Assembly (NCBI GenBank): GCA_021845945.1
Contig: JAJZRD010000042.1
Span: forward strand, 5,448-20,545
From: Chloroflexota bacterium
GTDB lineage: Bacteria; Chloroflexota; UBA6077
Length of the DNA stretch: 15,098 bases
Direction: 5' to 3'
Every line of letters begins with the position of its first letter. The stretch's first letter is position 1. The translations under genes and the position numbers were made by a program. The notes under the pieces are model-generated. The model did not search any database. It saw nothing but the letters and a program-made list of their open reading frames with translations, and was not told the DNA's origin. This document shows, in pieces, positions 13,390 to 15,098 of the stretch.

Positions 13390-14319
13390 TCAGCGCTCGG
13401 GACCGAGCGCTCTCTCCGCCGGCTGCCGGAACATGGAGTGCGGGCCGGGCGGGACCAGCACCCGCAGCGCCTTCGGCGCTACCTGCAGGGTGACCGGCGT
13501 GGTCCCGACGTAGTCGCCGTCCAACTGCACCGGCAGGGACCCCTTGGGGGCGATGGACAGCCTCGAGCAGCGGTAGAAGCGGGCTCCCCGATCCCTGGCA
13601 TGGCGGCCCAGCAGGACGCTGGCGGCGTGGATTGCCCCCTCCAGGACGCCCCGACCCCGGAATGCCCAGACGTCCAGCAGTCCGTCGTCGGCGAAGGCCT
13701 GAGGGGCCATGTTCAGCACCCCACCGTAGAGCCGGATGTTGCTGGCCACTACCATCAGCACCCTCTCCCGCGACACCAGGCCGTCGGCGACGATGGTGGC
13801 CTCCACTCCGCGAAGCTTCAGCGCCTCGACGCCGGCAGCGATCACGTATGCCAGCATCCCCAGCCTGCGCTTCGCCGTTGGATCCATGTTCTGGGTCACC
13901 GAGGCATCGAAACCCACGCCGGCGACGAAGAGAAAGTAGCGGCTGTTGGCCATCCCCAGGTCCGCCCTCGCTACCTCCCCCGTCAGCAGCATCTCCGTGG
14001 CCCTGCGGACGTTCAGGGGGATTCCCACCTCCCTGGCCCACACGTTGGTCGTGCCCATGGGGAGGACCCCCAGTGCCGGGTGCTGATGGGCCAGGGCCTG
14101 GATGGCCAGGTTCAGGGTGCCATCCCCTCCGGCGGCTATCACCACCTCCACGCAGGCCACCACGGCGGCCCGCACCGCGCGCTCCAGCTCGCCGGCGGAG
14201 GGGGATACCACCACCTCCACCTCCCAGCCGGCGGAGGAGAGACGGGTGACGGACTCCGCGATCTCCCGGCGGTGGTCCCGTTGCCCCGCCCTCGGGTTGT
14301 GGATCAACAGGGCCTTCAA
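13390..14319 (-). CDS. Diacylglycerol/lipid kinase family protein (YegS/BmrU-like)
   Basis: A 309-aa kinase that would phosphorylate diacylglycerol or a related lipid at the inner face of the membrane. The N-terminal domain has the P-loop-like start LLIHNPRAG (4-12), the nucleotide motif GGDGT (64-68) and the second conserved stretch PMGTTNVWAREVGIP (87-101). The C-terminal beta-sandwich shows GVGFDA and LDGD, matching the family's LDGE motif. The length is normal. It starts at TTG 14319, with AGGGGGA just upstream. The start overlaps the stop of the preceding kinase gene as TTGA (14319-14316), so translation is likely coupled. Substrate choice among diacylglycerol, sphingolipid-like or undecaprenol lipids is not visible. 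Confidence 0.88.
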   Translation of the reverse strand: MKALLIHNPRAGQRDHRREIAESVTRLSSAGWEVEVVVSPSAGELERAVRAAVVACVEVVIAAGGDGTLNLAIQALAHQHPALGVLPMGTTNVWAREVGIPLNVRRATEMLLTGEVARADLGMANSRYFLFVAGVGFDASVTQNMDPTAKRRLGMLAYVIAAGVEALKLRGVEATIVADGLVSRERVLMVVASNIRLYGGVLNMAPQAFADDGLLDVWAFRGRGVLEGAIHAASVLLGRHARDRGARFYRCSRLSIAPKGSLPVQLDGDYVGTTPVTLQVAPKALRVLVPPGPHSMFRQPAERALGPER

Positions 14320-14891
14320 TCTTCCCCCTGCACGAACTTCACGATCTCCTCGAGGGCCGGCTCCAGCGGCTCGGAGGTGTCCACCACCATGTGGGGGCGG
14401 CTGATCTCCTCGAACTCCGCCTTCATCCGCAGATACACCTCCCAGCCCGCCTCGGACCGGTCCTCCGGGTTCAAGCGCTCTATCCGCCTCCGCAGCCTCT
14501 CCTCCACCACCTCGTCGGGGGCCACGGTCCGCACGATCAGCAGGTGAGCGCCGTCGCTCTCGGCCATGCGGTAGAGGGTTCGCCTCCCGTACTCGTAGAT
14601 GTTGGTGGCATCGAAGATGACGTTCTTGCCTTGCCGGAGGAGGCGATCGATCCTCCGGTGGGCTATGTGAAAGACCTTGCGGTTCTCCGCCGTCGTGTAG
14701 CTGGGGTGAGGGCTGAGCCGGTGGCGGATCTCGTCGGTTTCGATCACCTTGACCGCCACTCGCTCGGCCAGCAGCCGGACCAGGTAGGATTTCCCCGTGC
14801 CCGGCGGGCCGACCATGACGATCAGGGTTGGAGCCTTTCGGCCGGGCATCGGCGACGGTCCGGCCGGCACCGCGGGCCCTTCCCTCTCCAC
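14316..14891 (-). CDS. P-loop kinase of the AAA_33 / polynucleotide kinase-like type
   Basis: A 191-aa cytoplasmic ATP-dependent kinase of unknown substrate. Walker A is GPPGTGKS (28-35), preceded by the strand TLIVMV. TDEIR (52-56) follows the first helix, and VIFDATNIY (91-99) carries the DATN motif seen in polynucleotide kinase-like and tRNA-seryl kinase-like P-loop enzymes. A Lid-type basic helix (ERLRRRIERL, 131-140) follows, and the end is acidic. The start is GTG at 14891 with GGAGGGG about 6 nt upstream; ATG at 14849 (MPGRKAP) would give a shorter form. It is followed with a 4-nt overlap by the lipid kinase, suggesting a two-gene operon. The small-molecule or RNA-end substrate cannot be assigned. 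Confidence 0.85.
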   Translation of the reverse strand: MEREGPAVPAGPSPMPGRKAPTLIVMVGPPGTGKSYLVRLLAERVAVKVIETDEIRHRLSPHPSYTTAENRKVFHIAHRRIDRLLRQGKNVIFDATNIYEYGRRTLYRMAESDGAHLLIVRTVAPDEVVEERLRRRIERLNPEDRSEAGWEVYLRMKAEFEEISRPHMVVDTSEPLEPALEEIVKFVQGED

Positions 14892-14977
14892 CGTTTCCCC
14901 TCCCCCCTCTGGTAGGCGAATGCCCGAGACCGCCCCAGGGTGCGAGCTGCCAGTAGGGGCGCACCGCCCGTCATTGG

Positions 14978-15098
14978 TTACAAGTTAAGCTCCTGAGGCC
15001 ATTTGTCAAGGGCAGCTCGCTCCCTGTGTTTGCGGCGTCGCTTGACGATGCCGAGGTCGGGTTGAGCGGCCAGGTAGGCCACCGGATCGTTTGCCTGA
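14978..15098 (-). CDS. C-terminal fragment of an unidentified protein
   Basis: An open frame enters from the right edge and ends at TAA (14980-14978), giving 39 residues that finish IVKRRRKHRERAALDKW and a short acidic tail. Codon third positions are G/C rich as in the neighbouring genes, and the other two frames are not plausible, so it is likely the true end of a gene lying upstream of the P-loop kinase on the same strand. The strongly basic C-terminus would suit nucleic-acid contact. I do not recognise the family. Confidence 0.55.
   Translation of the reverse strand, partial: QANDPVAYLAAQPDLGIVKRRRKHRERAALDKWPQELNL
14982..15009 (-). promoter_or_regulatory. Probable promoter of the P-loop kinase / lipid kinase operon
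   Basis: The minus strand reads a perfect TTGACA (15009-15004), a 16-nt spacer and TAACTT (14987-14982), which is a weak -10. It lies within the last codons of the upstream gene. The leader of about 85 nt contains the palindromic GGGCGGTGCGCCC, which shares the 9-mer GTAGGGGCG (14953-14961, plus strand) with the repeat block at 3653. Confidence 0.45.

Overview
This is a high-GC bacterial chromosomal segment with strong G/C preference at third codon positions, GTG and TTG starts, and sigma70-type promoters, several of them with an extended -10 (TGN). The gene set is a PdtaS/PdtaR-type RNA-antitermination pair, a GH57 amylase beside a GT4 synthase, a lipoprotein chitinase-like GH18 with tandem C-terminal repeats, and a multi-SH3 L,D-transpeptidase. 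Intergenic palindromes are also present. Together these suggest a member of the Chloroflexota or a similar high-GC, Gram-positive-like lineage. That assignment is inference: there is no rRNA or marker gene in the window. No phage, IS element, CRISPR array or antibiotic-resistance gene is seen.

Layout. (1) 1-2513: the 3' end of an unidentified plus-strand gene converges on and slightly overlaps a minus-strand GH18 lipoprotein. (2) 2514-3735: back-to-back promoters, then a coiled-coil protein resembling DivIVA or ATPase subunit b/H, a 63-aa membrane protein, and GC-rich palindromic repeats. (3) 3751-6221, all minus strand: tRNA-Pro(GGG), a PdtaS-like sensor kinase, and a PdtaR-like ANTAR regulator with its own promoter and terminator. 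(4) 6286-8109: divergent promoters, a structured leader, and a secreted L,D-transpeptidase with three repeats. (5) 8110-9097: a MerR-type coiled-coil DNA-binding protein flanked on both sides by clusters of an AGCGCYAA-like site. (6) 9293-11825: a tightly coupled GT4 glycosyltransferase and GH57 hydrolase, likely alpha-glucan metabolism. (7) 11842-15098, minus strand: pyruvate kinase, a YegS-like lipid kinase, a P-loop kinase, and the 3' end of another gene.

How the genes may work together. The GH18 lipoprotein and the transpeptidase both act on the envelope. The GT4/GH57 pair probably makes or remodels a storage or envelope alpha-glucan. PdtaS/PdtaR would control transcripts by binding RNA hairpins, but no target hairpin pair was recognised here. 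The least explained signal is the site array around the MerR-like gene. One cluster lies at its promoter and leader. The other lies in a convergent 3'-3' intergenic region where no gene needs an operator. This suggests either autoregulation plus a nucleoid or segregation role, or an unrecognised cis element.
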